Shown piece by piece: positions 28,871 to 38,181 of a DNA stretch of 64,000 bases; within the stretch, counting starts at the first letter, position 1, and each line of letters starts with the position of its first letter. The DNA comes from Eubacteriales bacterium. GTDB taxonomy: Bacteria; Bacillota; Clostridia; Peptostreptococcales; Anaerovoracaceae. The stretch is from assembly GCA_028692105.1 (NCBI GenBank), contig JAQUYC010000001.1:1-64000 (forward strand), read 5' to 3'. A program made the position numbers and the translations under genes. A model generated the notes under the pieces. That model was not told where the DNA came from. It saw only the letters and a list, made by a program, of their open reading frames with translations, and searched no databases.

Positions 28871-29478
28871 CAGAAATTAAATCCAAACATGATCTTATAC
28901 TTGATGCCGCTTATAATCTTTTCATCAATAAAGGTTATTGGGACACCAAAATCATTGATATATCAGAGGCGGCAGGAATCGGAAAAGGAACCGTTTATGA
29001 ATACTTTGAAAGCAAGGATGCTATCTTTCTGGAATTATTTAGAACAAAGGTGGAATCCGGGTATGACAATATTACGGATCTGTTAAGCAAAAACATTTCT
29101 TCTGAAATGAAACTGAAGGAATTTATTGACATAGAGCTAAAAAATACATCAAAATATACATTTAACAAGCAGTTTTTACTTGATTTGATGGTAAAGTCCG
29201 ATGCATTCAAAAATCTGGAACTAATAGAATCAATACATAAACTTGTGGCAAAGAAATTTTCTGTTCTGTTTCATGTTATTGAAGAAGGAATGAATAAAGG
29301 AGAATTCGCTAAAAGAAATACCTCACTGACCGCTGCTTCAATTCTGGGTGCTATCAATTTGTATATAAGTTTTGATTTGCTTCCAATCGATCTTGAAGAT
29401 ATCATACCTTCTGGTAAAACGAAATCCTGGCGCGAAGACGAATTTTTAGACTTACTATTAAACGGATTAAAAGCATAA
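28867..29478 (+). CDS. TetR/AcrR family transcriptional regulator
   Basis: N-terminal HTH ILDAAYNLFINKGYWDTKIIDISEAAGIGKGTVYEYFESKDAIF; ATGA overlap with permease gene. Confidence 0.95.
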   Translation: MTEIKSKHDLILDAAYNLFINKGYWDTKIIDISEAAGIGKGTVYEYFESKDAIFLELFRTKVESGYDNITDLLSKNISSEMKLKEFIDIELKNTSKYTFNKQFLLDLMVKSDAFKNLELIESIHKLVAKKFSVLFHVIEEGMNKGEFAKRNTSLTAASILGAINLYISFDLLPIDLEDIIPSGKTKSWREDEFLDLLLNGLKA

Positions 29479-29545
29479 TTTATAAAAATATCGTTACATC
29501 TATAAAAATCTAATGTATAATTGCAGATGAGTATCTTGATTAAAC

Positions 29546-29570
29546 CCCCGCCATCTCATGGTGGGGCTTT
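29546..29570 (+). terminator. Hairpin with short T-run between tetR and DEAD-box gene
   Basis: ccccgccat ctc atggtgggg then ctttt. Confidence 0.6.
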
Positions 29571-29604
29571 TAGTAAATAACATGAGTAAAAAGATAGGAG
29601 AATA

Positions 29605-31242
29605 ATGGAAGCAATAGTTTTTAATGAGTTAAATCTGTCAAATGAGGTCCGTAAAGCATTGAACGAAATGGGTTTTGAAGAAACAACTCCGATTCAGTCA
29701 AAAGCGATACCTCCAATTTTTGAGGGGAAAGATATTATCGGTCAGGCGCAGACGGGAACCGGAAAAACCTGCGCTTTTGGTATTCCTGCGATCGAAATGC
29801 TTGACCCCGATATAAACGCAATACAGGTACTTGTCCTCTGCCCTACCAGGGAATTAGCCATACAGGTCTCGGAAGAGCTGAAAAACGTCAGTAAGTTCAA
29901 AAGAGGAATCAAAGTTCTTCCCATTTACGGCGGTCAGTCTATAGATCGGCAGATTATGGCACTGAAAGGGAAGCCTCAGATCATCGTGGGAACTCCGGGG
30001 AGAGTAATGGACCATATGAGAAGACATACCCTGAAACTTGCGAATCTCAAAATGATCATTCTGGATGAGGCTGACGAGATGTTAAATATGGGTTTTCGTG
30101 AGGATATAGATACCATTTTGAAAGAAATCCCGCAGAACAGGCAAACATTGCTTTTCTCTGCTACTATGCCAAAGGAAATAATGGATCTAACAAAACTCTA
30201 TCAGAAGGACCCTGTTCTGATTAAAACAGTTCACAAGGAACTGACTATCCCAAGCATTGAACAGTATTATCTTGAGGTCAGGGAAAGTTCGAAAACAGAG
30301 CTTCTCTGTCGTCTGATCGATGCTAAAAACATAAAACTTGGTTTGGTATTTTGTAATACCAAAAGACGTGTGGATGAACTGACAAGTGCCCTCCAAACGC
30401 GGAACTACTCCGCCGAAGCACTGCATGGAGATATGAAACAATCGGAACGAGATCGCGTCATGACCAAATTCCGAAAGGGTCAGATTGAAATCCTGGTTGC
30501 AACCGATGTTGCTGCCAGAGGCATCGATGTCAATAATATAGAGGCTGTTTTCAACTACGATATTCCTAATGATGAGGAATATTATGTCCATCGTATCGGA
30601 AGAACCGGGCGTGCAGGGAAAACCGGCGTATCATATTCTTTCATTTTTGGGCGTGACATCTATAAACTCAAGGATATCCAGCGATATACGAAATCCGAGA
30701 TTCTTCCCATGAATCCTCCTACCATTTCTGATGTAGAAGAGGTGAAACTGGATGCTGCGATACAGGAAGTTCTTAAACTGCTTGAAACATCAAAAGGCTA
30801 TACAAAATACCTATCTGTTATCGAAAAGATTCTGACTGAATCTGATGATACAACAACCCTTGATGTCGCTGCAGCCTTATTTCAGCTCGCATTTGATGAT
30901 CTGGACAATAAGAATTATGAATATTCCGATCTGGATGAGGATTATACTCGTTATAAAAAAGAAGGCATGGTACGATTGTTTATGAGCATCGGTTCTATGG
31001 ACAATATCCAGCCAAAGAATATCGTTCAAAGCATCGCATCTAAATCATCTTTATCCGGAAAGCTCATTGGGGAAATTGATATTCATAAAAACTTTACCTT
31101 TGTGGAAGTTCCGGCAGAGTTTGCCGATGATGTCATGGATTCCATGAGAAGCTTTACCCATCATGGCAGAAAAGTTCAGATTGAAAGAGCTGCCAAACGG
31201 CAGGGTAAAAAGAAAAGCAGTCAAGCAAGCCGCAGACGTTAA
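29605..31242 (+). CDS. DEAD-box RNA helicase (CshA/DeaD type) with C-terminal RNA-binding region
   Basis: AQTGTGKTCAF, PTRELAIQ, DEADEML, SATMP, HRIGRTGRAG; C-terminal DbpA-like domain and basic tail. Confidence 0.96.
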   Translation: MEAIVFNELNLSNEVRKALNEMGFEETTPIQSKAIPPIFEGKDIIGQAQTGTGKTCAFGIPAIEMLDPDINAIQVLVLCPTRELAIQVSEELKNVSKFKRGIKVLPIYGGQSIDRQIMALKGKPQIIVGTPGRVMDHMRRHTLKLANLKMIILDEADEMLNMGFREDIDTILKEIPQNRQTLLFSATMPKEIMDLTKLYQKDPVLIKTVHKELTIPSIEQYYLEVRESSKTELLCRLIDAKNIKLGLVFCNTKRRVDELTSALQTRNYSAEALHGDMKQSERDRVMTKFRKGQIEILVATDVAARGIDVNNIEAVFNYDIPNDEEYYVHRIGRTGRAGKTGVSYSFIFGRDIYKLKDIQRYTKSEILPMNPPTISDVEEVKLDAAIQEVLKLLETSKGYTKYLSVIEKILTESDDTTTLDVAAALFQLAFDDLDNKNYEYSDLDEDYTRYKKEGMVRLFMSIGSMDNIQPKNIVQSIASKSSLSGKLIGEIDIHKNFTFVEVPAEFADDVMDSMRSFTHHGRKVQIERAAKRQGKKKSSQASRRR

Positions 31243-31258
31243 CATACCATATATTGAC

Positions 31259-31341
31259 AATGCAGATGCTTTTGCACCGGAAAATCATTGATGCCTTTAC
31301 AGCTGGTGAATGAAGTGAACCGGTACAATCGCATCTGCAAT
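31259..31341. other. Long imperfect inverted repeat between convergent genes
   Basis: tgcagatgc (31261-31269)/gcatctgca (31331-31339); ttgcaccgg (31272-31280)/ccggtacaa (31320-31328); tcatt (31285-31289)/aatga (31309-31313). Confidence 0.6.
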
Positions 31342-31350
31342 GATAACGTA

Positions 31351-31605
31351 CTAATTCAGATCGATAAGCTTTGCTGTGACTCCTTCAAGGTTGTTCAGAT
31401 CCTTAACCAATTGTTCGACCTCTTCTTGTTCTCCAAAAGGCTGCAGGATTAAAATACCGTCATTTGCACATGCATTTTCGCTGGTATCATGCATCCCCAA
31501 ACGAGTTTTTATCTTACAGCCATTCTTTGTCAGCGTATCCTGTAGTTGCACTGCATTTCCTGTCCTGTTATCCATCCGGATACCAATCAAGTAATAATAT
31601 GACAT
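31351..31605 (-). CDS. Small ACT-like protein resembling TM1266/iron-only hydrogenase system regulator family
   Basis: 84 aa, YYYLIGIRMDNRTGNAVQLQDTLTKNGCKIKTRLGMHD...LNNLEGVTAKLIDLN; RBS AGGAGGTT. Confidence 0.55.
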   Translation of the reverse strand: MSYYYLIGIRMDNRTGNAVQLQDTLTKNGCKIKTRLGMHDTSENACANDGILILQPFGEQEEVEQLVKDLNNLEGVTAKLIDLN

Positions 31606-31766
31606 GGTTTAACCTCCTTTGATTTTCACTCAATAATAATACAAGGTGTAAATTGTTAATACTATCCTTGGTTGTAGTATACAATATCTGTCATATTCTC
31701 GGCAATAAGCATTTAATATTTTTTACACATATACTAAAGGGCTGCTCGACAGCAGCCCCTGAATTA

Positions 31767-34118
31767 TTACCTGATCGGACAAACTCCGCTTTCACAGCCT
31801 TCATCGCCAATATCGTACTCCACTTCTTCCTTTTCATACTTTGATATCAGTGATGGTACAAAGGGATTCATAACTTCAACCCTTCTTTTGTATTCCTCTT
31901 CCGATATTTCCTCGAAAGGAAGCAATTCATAAAAATTATCCTCAAAGGACAGGAAGGAAAGTGCAACTGTATCTTCCCAATTGTCCCAAACCCATTGCTC
32001 GACTTCTCCCCATTCATTATCCCTTACATGTATTGTTATGGAACAGTTGTGCTCTACGTAGTGTGTCATGAACATCTTATAAATTTCGAGCTGTTCAATT
32101 GCACTGACATCAGCCTTGAATCTTTTACCCGGAGCCCTTTCCGGGAATTCCACCACTTTAGTTACACAGGTATCCGGATCCTGTCCAACCTCCGGGAAAA
32201 CAGGATATCCAAGCTCTTCACATACTTTTGTAAGCGGATCGTCGCTGCTGATCCTGACTCTTCTAATGTAATAAGGCGCATGGGAGAAATGAACCCCGCT
32301 CGATACTACCGGAAGAAGGCTTAGAGTACCCTCCGGCTTTATCGTAGTTATAAGGAGCGGCTCCTTCTGTCCCAGCTCTTTGGCATAATCTACAGCAGCT
32401 CTCCTTGCAGTTTCCTTCAATTCTCCAAGCAGCTTTTGCTGCTCTTCTTTGTCCATATCCAGTGCATTTACCAGGTCCTGCCAGCCGGTCAAAGAGCAGC
32501 CTAAAAGCTTATCTCTTTGCTGTACAGCGTTCCACTCAGGAATTTCCAGCTCGGTGCATGTCATCCGGTATCCGGCTCTCGCACTGAGCTTCTGTGCTTC
32601 CATCAATCCTTCATGGTCAAGAGCACCGTCCTTAACAAACCCCATAACATTGACAGTAGTAAGATTGCACAGGCCTTTTGAATCCAATAGGATTTCAGCG
32701 CATGGGTTTACCCCCTGGAAGTTTGGACGCCGTTTCGCTCCGGCAGCTTCGTTAACCCAACCCGGTTCGCCTGAGTATCTCATCTGCTGCAGGTGCCAAT
32801 GAAGCTCCTCCCTCGTAGGTTTTCTTGTATAATAGATCGAATTATTGCTCATCTGTCGGTGTGCGATCTCCGTATCCAGCACCCATTTCTCATCGGTTTT
32901 CTTATAAAGCTCACTCTTTGCCTGTATACACTCTTTGTCATCCTGATCTATCAGTACGATTTCTGCTGTTCTGCGAACGCCTCCTACCACAACGTTTTCA
33001 CCGATAATATTCGCTATATCAAGACAATCAATCGATTTCAGCTTCACTTTCGATGATGTAGATCTATGCTTTGACTTTTCGATGATACGGTATATTTTAA
33101 CAAACATGTTCTTCATGCTGGAATGGCCGCTGGCTGTTCCGCCGAAGGTTTTCAGCTTCTCTCCTTTGGATCGTACATTGTCATAGTTCAATATGACGGT
33201 CTTTATCTTTCTGTACTCTGTACTGTACAATACCTTGAGAAAATAATCCATCGACTGAACCCAGCCCTCTTTGCTGTCACCTATCGTTATCTTTATAGTG
33301 TCATTATGTGTGAATTCCAAGGAAGTGCTGTCCTGGCGCAGAGTGCGAAGCATCGGTGTATATGACTCATGGATGACTTCGACATCCGTTCTGACGGGCG
33401 GGAGCTTTTCAATATCAGATTTAAGCACCCTGACTCCGACACCCGAACCAACCATAAGAAGATAGAATATATCACGGAAAGCAGCGAAGCTGTCAACAAC
33501 TTGAAACGAGCAGTTATAATTGGACATCGGATAAAACTTAGAAACATCCGTACTCCCTACCCAGAAAGTTCTTCCTGATAAAAATTGCTTCAGATCAAAG
33601 ATATTTCGATAGAGTTTTTCCGCCTCTTCCTTTGAAGTTGGTACTAAACTGCAGTTATATTCTACAGAGCGGCGTACAGTTTCCCACCAGTATTCCCGGC
33701 GCATTTCTTCAGGGATCCATCTTGAATATGTACGGTAGTATACAAAACTCCCGAGTTGGTTCATAGGAGACGGTGCGTGCTTATATTTGCTTACATAATC
33801 ATCAGAAATTATTCTCCCGTCTCTGCGTTTTCTTGCATCCCTGGTCTTATCTCTTTCATAACGGTATATTATAAACTTTTTAGCTGCATCCTTCCTGTTG
33901 CTTGCCATCAGATAGTCTTCCACCAGGTCCTGCAGGTCTTCAACATTAATAGTTCTTTCTGATCTTTCCACCTGTTTTTCAATTGCGGAAGCAATATCAC
34001 CGGACAATTTATAATCTATACCCGGCGTTGTTTCAAGCATTGCTTTCTCTATCGCAGTTTTTATTTTTTCACTATTGAAGGTGACTTGGGTGCCATCTCT
34101 TTTAATAACAGTTTTCAT
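31767..34118 (-). CDS. nrdJ: Class II (adenosylcobalamin-dependent) ribonucleotide reductase
   Basis: ATP-cone N-terminus, GVNPCAEILL, IKPEGTLSLL, C-terminal CESGVCPIR cysteine pair. Confidence 0.88.
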   Translation of the reverse strand: MKTVIKRDGTQVTFNSEKIKTAIEKAMLETTPGIDYKLSGDIASAIEKQVERSERTINVEDLQDLVEDYLMASNRKDAAKKFIIYRYERDKTRDARKRRDGRIISDDYVSKYKHAPSPMNQLGSFVYYRTYSRWIPEEMRREYWWETVRRSVEYNCSLVPTSKEEAEKLYRNIFDLKQFLSGRTFWVGSTDVSKFYPMSNYNCSFQVVDSFAAFRDIFYLLMVGSGVGVRVLKSDIEKLPPVRTDVEVIHESYTPMLRTLRQDSTSLEFTHNDTIKITIGDSKEGWVQSMDYFLKVLYSTEYRKIKTVILNYDNVRSKGEKLKTFGGTASGHSSMKNMFVKIYRIIEKSKHRSTSSKVKLKSIDCLDIANIIGENVVVGGVRRTAEIVLIDQDDKECIQAKSELYKKTDEKWVLDTEIAHRQMSNNSIYYTRKPTREELHWHLQQMRYSGEPGWVNEAAGAKRRPNFQGVNPCAEILLDSKGLCNLTTVNVMGFVKDGALDHEGLMEAQKLSARAGYRMTCTELEIPEWNAVQQRDKLLGCSLTGWQDLVNALDMDKEEQQKLLGELKETARRAAVDYAKELGQKEPLLITTIKPEGTLSLLPVVSSGVHFSHAPYYIRRVRISSDDPLTKVCEELGYPVFPEVGQDPDTCVTKVVEFPERAPGKRFKADVSAIEQLEIYKMFMTHYVEHNCSITIHVRDNEWGEVEQWVWDNWEDTVALSFLSFEDNFYELLPFEEISEEEYKRRVEVMNPFVPSLISKYEKEEVEYDIGDEGCESGVCPIR

Positions 34119-34238
34119 TTGTGTGCCTCCTACATATTGTTGTTTTCGTATTGATGGGCAACATTATATAGTATATTTTCCTTTATTTCAACTATAATTC
34201 TATATTCAATTTGATAACTTTTCCAATTCACCATTTAC

Positions 34239-34267
34239 TTGACTCATCTTGCTTCTGATTATATAAT
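34239..34267 (+). promoter_or_regulatory. Promoter upstream of aconitase
   Basis: TTGACT - 17 nt - TATAAT. Confidence 0.7.
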
Positions 34268-34285
34268 TTGTATACAGTTATACAA
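34268..34285. promoter_or_regulatory. Candidate GntR-family operator
   Basis: TTGTATA CAGT TATACAA perfect 7-bp inverted repeat immediately after the -10. Confidence 0.5.
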
Positions 34286-34348
34286 TTTCAAAAGAGAGAA
34301 AACTAAGACAATGGAAATTTACAAACTAAGAAAAAGGAGAGTTTAGAT

Positions 34349-36268
34349 ATGGGAAAAACATTGACCTGTAAAATTTTGGAATCTCATCTCTTGGATGGCG
34401 TCATTGCTCCGGGAAATGAAATTACCATAAAAATCGATCAGACGCTGACACAGGACTCTACGGGAACTATGGTGTATCTGCAGCTGGAAGCGATGGATGT
34501 GGACAAGATCAAAACAGAGCTTTCGGTCGCTTACATTGACCACAATACCCTTCAGACAGGTTTTGAGAATGCAGACGACCACGAATTTATCAAGAGCGTT
34601 GCCAGGCGCCATGGAGTTTTATTCTCCAAACCCGGAAACGGGATCTGCCATCAGCTTCATCTTGAAAATTACGGAATTCCGGGCAAAACCCTTTTAGGTT
34701 CTGATAGTCATACCCCTACAGGAGGCGGGCTTGGAATGATTGCTATCGGTGCCGGTGGTCTTGATGTTGCAGTAGCAATGGCAAAAGGCACCTACAGTCT
34801 GACCGTTCCGAAAGTTTTGAAGGTCGAGTTAAAAGGGCGGCTCAAACCCTGGGTTTCAGCAAAAGATGTGATTCTATACGTTCTGAAACAGCTCACAGTT
34901 AAGGGCGGAGTTGGCAGAATCATTGAATATACCGGCGAAGGAGTTAATACCTTATCGGTAACCGACCGTGCCACAATAACTAATATGGGTGCGGAATTAG
35001 GTGCTACTACATCTGTTTTTCCCAGTGATGAAAATACAAGGATATATCTTGCTTCACAAGGGAGAGAAAAGGATTTTCTTCCCTTATCAGCTGACAGTGA
35101 TGCTGTCTATGATGAGGTGCTTGACGTTGATTTGTCGAGCCTTACTCCTCTTGCAGCAATGCCCCACAGCCCTGACAATGTTGATACGGTGCAAAATATT
35201 GGACCGATAAAGGTCGATCAGGTTGCCATCAGAAGCTGCACCAATTCCTCCTATACCGATCTGATGAAAGTCGCGGAAATCTTACGCGGGAAAAAGGTTC
35301 GTCCGGATGTAAGCCTGGTAATTTCGCCCGGCTCCAGCAGGATACTGAGTAAATTGGCTCAAAACGGAGCTCTTGCTTCAATGATAAATTCAGGTGCCAG
35401 AATTATTGAAAACGCCTGCGGTCCTTGCATTGGCATGGGTCAATCACCAAAATCAGGAGCTGTATCACTGCGTACATTCAACAGAAACTTTAAAGGCCGA
35501 AGCGGTACTCTTGATGCAAACGTCTATCTTGTCAGCCCTGAGACCGCCGCTGTATCTGCGATCCGCGGTATTCTGACAGATGGTACGTCTTCAGGGTTCT
35601 CCTTACCTGAAATACAATCTGAAAACTTTAATGTGAACGATAATTTCATTATTTATCCGGAGGATGCCAATAAAAAAAATACTGCTATTGAAATGGGACC
35701 GAATATCAAACCGTTTCCACGTAACACAAGGCTTTCTGATACTTTGACAGGGACAGTCGTATTGCAAGCAGGAAACAATATCACAACTGATGATATCATG
35801 CCTTCCGATTCAAGGCTTCTGCCCTATCGCTCAAACATTCCATACCTGGCCGATTATTGCTTTGAAAAAATTGACCCTAACTTTGCTGCCCGCTGCAAAG
35901 AAGCGAAGGAAGGCGTGATAGTCGGCGGCGAAAACTATGGACAGGGTTCCAGCCGAGAGCATGCGGCTTTGGCTCCTCTCTATCTTGGTATTAAGTTTGT
36001 CCTTGCAAAATCCTTCGCCAGAATTCATAGAGCCAATTTGATTAACAGTGGAATACTGCCAATAGCATTCGAAGATCCTGCAGATTATGATGAGTTTAAA
36101 CTTGGCCAAAAACTTGTAATTGACAACGTCAGAGAACAGCTTGCAAACCCTGTGATCGTTATAAAAAATGCTGATACCGGCAAGGAATACAGGGCGATAA
36201 CCAACTTCTCAGAACTGGAAACAGAAATGATATTGGCAGGCGGAAAGATTAATCAAATAAAACAATAG
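34349..36268 (+). CDS. Aconitate hydratase
   Basis: GSDSHTPTGGGLGMIAIGAGGLDVA, SCTNSSYTDL, ACGPCIGMGQSP, GENYGQGSSREHAALAP. Confidence 0.96.
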   Translation: MGKTLTCKILESHLLDGVIAPGNEITIKIDQTLTQDSTGTMVYLQLEAMDVDKIKTELSVAYIDHNTLQTGFENADDHEFIKSVARRHGVLFSKPGNGICHQLHLENYGIPGKTLLGSDSHTPTGGGLGMIAIGAGGLDVAVAMAKGTYSLTVPKVLKVELKGRLKPWVSAKDVILYVLKQLTVKGGVGRIIEYTGEGVNTLSVTDRATITNMGAELGATTSVFPSDENTRIYLASQGREKDFLPLSADSDAVYDEVLDVDLSSLTPLAAMPHSPDNVDTVQNIGPIKVDQVAIRSCTNSSYTDLMKVAEILRGKKVRPDVSLVISPGSSRILSKLAQNGALASMINSGARIIENACGPCIGMGQSPKSGAVSLRTFNRNFKGRSGTLDANVYLVSPETAAVSAIRGILTDGTSSGFSLPEIQSENFNVNDNFIIYPEDANKKNTAIEMGPNIKPFPRNTRLSDTLTGTVVLQAGNNITTDDIMPSDSRLLPYRSNIPYLADYCFEKIDPNFAARCKEAKEGVIVGGENYGQGSSREHAALAPLYLGIKFVLAKSFARIHRANLINSGILPIAFEDPADYDEFKLGQKLVIDNVREQLANPVIVIKNADTGKEYRAITNFSELETEMILAGGKINQIKQ

Positions 36269-36329
36269 ATTGAAATAACGCAAATCGGTTCATACTCTAT
36301 TGTTCCCGTATAAGGAAGGAAGGTAAATT

Positions 36330-37472
36330 ATGGATTATTTAAAGGCATTTGAAGCCATCGTTTTGCAGCAGTTAGCAAGGGTGGAGAAAATGAAGTCAGA
36401 TACAGACTTTATAAACTATCAGGCACTTGACAAAATCATCATCGGCGTGATTGGCGGCGACGGAATCGGCCCTGCAATCACCGCACATGCGCACAGGGTC
36501 TTGGCACAATTACTGGCAGACGAAGTGAAGTCCGGCAAGGTTCAATTTAAGACAATTGACGGTTGTACAATCGAAAACAGAGCTGCTGCAGGGAAAGCTA
36601 TTCCGGATGATGTTCTGGCCGAAATAAAAAAATGTAATGTTTTATTGAAAGGTCCCACCACTACTCCCCGTAAAGGAGACAAATGGGCTAATGTAGAAAG
36701 TGCCAACGTAGCGATGAGGAAAGAGCTTGATCTGTTCGCTAACGTCAGACCTGTAAAGGTTCCTGAACTTAACATTGACTGGGCCTTCTTTAGAGAAAAT
36801 ACCGAATGCCTTTATGCGCTTGGCAGCCAAGGTGTAAATATAAACGATGAGCTGGCATTTGATTTCCGCGTGATAACAAGTCCCGGAACTGAGCGAATCG
36901 CAAAGCTTGCATTTGAATATGCAAAAGCCAATAACAAAAAGCGAGTCACTATAGTTACAAAAGCCAATGTAGTGAAGGCGACCGATGGAAAATTCCTTGA
37001 CATATGCAAGCAGGTCGGTGAAGAATACCCCGGAATCGAAGTTGATGACTGGTATATTGATATTATGACTGCGAAGCTTATCGACGAAAAGAGAAGAAGC
37101 CAATTCGAAGTCTTCATACTTCCAAACCTCTATGGTGATATCTTGACAGATGAAGCTGCAGAATTACAGGGTGGAGTGGGTACTGCAGGCAGTGCGAATA
37201 TCGGGAAACGATATGCTATGTTTGAGGCAATACACGGTTCTGCTCCCCGTATGGTTGAAGAAGGACGTGACATCTATGCAGATCCGTCCAGCGTAATCCG
37301 TGCCGGTGCAATGCTGCTGTCCCATATCGGATATCAGGAGAAGGCAGATCAGTTGTATTCCGCCTTGGAAAAATGCACGGTAACAGAGAAAAAGTTGAGT
37401 ATAACCGGGAGACCTGATGGGTCAACGGGAGCACAAATCGCCGATTATATCTTGGCAGAAACCGGTAAGTGA
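36330..37472 (+). CDS. Isocitrate/isopropylmalate family dehydrogenase, probably isocitrate dehydrogenase
   Basis: GVIGGDGIGPAI, RKELDLFANVRPVK, NTECLYALGSQG, LPNLYGDILTDEAAELQGGVGTAGSANIG; next to aconitase. Confidence 0.9.
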   Translation: MDYLKAFEAIVLQQLARVEKMKSDTDFINYQALDKIIIGVIGGDGIGPAITAHAHRVLAQLLADEVKSGKVQFKTIDGCTIENRAAAGKAIPDDVLAEIKKCNVLLKGPTTTPRKGDKWANVESANVAMRKELDLFANVRPVKVPELNIDWAFFRENTECLYALGSQGVNINDELAFDFRVITSPGTERIAKLAFEYAKANNKKRVTIVTKANVVKATDGKFLDICKQVGEEYPGIEVDDWYIDIMTAKLIDEKRRSQFEVFILPNLYGDILTDEAAELQGGVGTAGSANIGKRYAMFEAIHGSAPRMVEEGRDIYADPSSVIRAGAMLLSHIGYQEKADQLYSALEKCTVTEKKLSITGRPDGSTGAQIADYILAETGK

Positions 37473-37481
37473 GGACACACT

Positions 37482-38102
37482 ATGGCACTCTGCACTGACC
37501 TTTACACCAATTTAAGGAAAGACATCCTACAGGGCAAGCTGCAACAGGGGGAGAAACTGACTGAGCAGCATATATGTAATGAATACAGTGTAAGCCGCAC
37601 TCCTGTGAGGGAGGCGTTCCGGCAGCTTGAACTGGAAGGATTTATCGAAACCATCCCGAATAGAGGCGCTTTTGTAGTAGGCTTTTCTGATCAGGATATT
37701 CGGGATATGTATGAGCTTCGAAAAGCTTATGAGGTCATTGCTGTAAATTGGGCGATTGAGAGAATTATGGCCGAGGAGTTCAATAAACTGGAAGAAGCCT
37801 TTGAGTTCATGGAATTCTATACACAGAAAAATGATGCGGAAAAAATGCAGAATATAAATATCCGTTTCCATGAACTGATTTACAAGGCATCACATAACCG
37901 CATGCTATACAACGTCCTCACTTCCTATCAGTTCTATATAAAGCAAAGTAAAGGTAAACGCCATTATACTGACGACTATCTTGAGAAGGTTTTAGAAGAA
38001 CACAGGGCTATTTTCGAATCTTTTAAGAACAAGGATATAGAAGCCGGAATCCTTGCGATATCCAAACATCTGGATAATGCAAAGCAAAGAGCAAATCGTT
38101 AA
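37482..38102 (+). CDS. GntR family (FCD domain) transcriptional regulator
   Basis: Winged HTH LRKDILQGKLQQGEKLTEQHICNEYSVSRTPVREAFRQLELEGFIETIPNRGAFV with FCD-like C-terminus. Confidence 0.95.
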   Translation: MALCTDLYTNLRKDILQGKLQQGEKLTEQHICNEYSVSRTPVREAFRQLELEGFIETIPNRGAFVVGFSDQDIRDMYELRKAYEVIAVNWAIERIMAEEFNKLEEAFEFMEFYTQKNDAEKMQNINIRFHELIYKASHNRMLYNVLTSYQFYIKQSKGKRHYTDDYLEKVLEEHRAIFESFKNKDIEAGILAISKHLDNAKQRANR

Positions 38103-38181
38103 CTTTACTCCGGATAACAGGTGGACTGATGCCTTATCAATTTGTTTTATAAACAGGTGAGCAAACATTTGATTTTCATAG

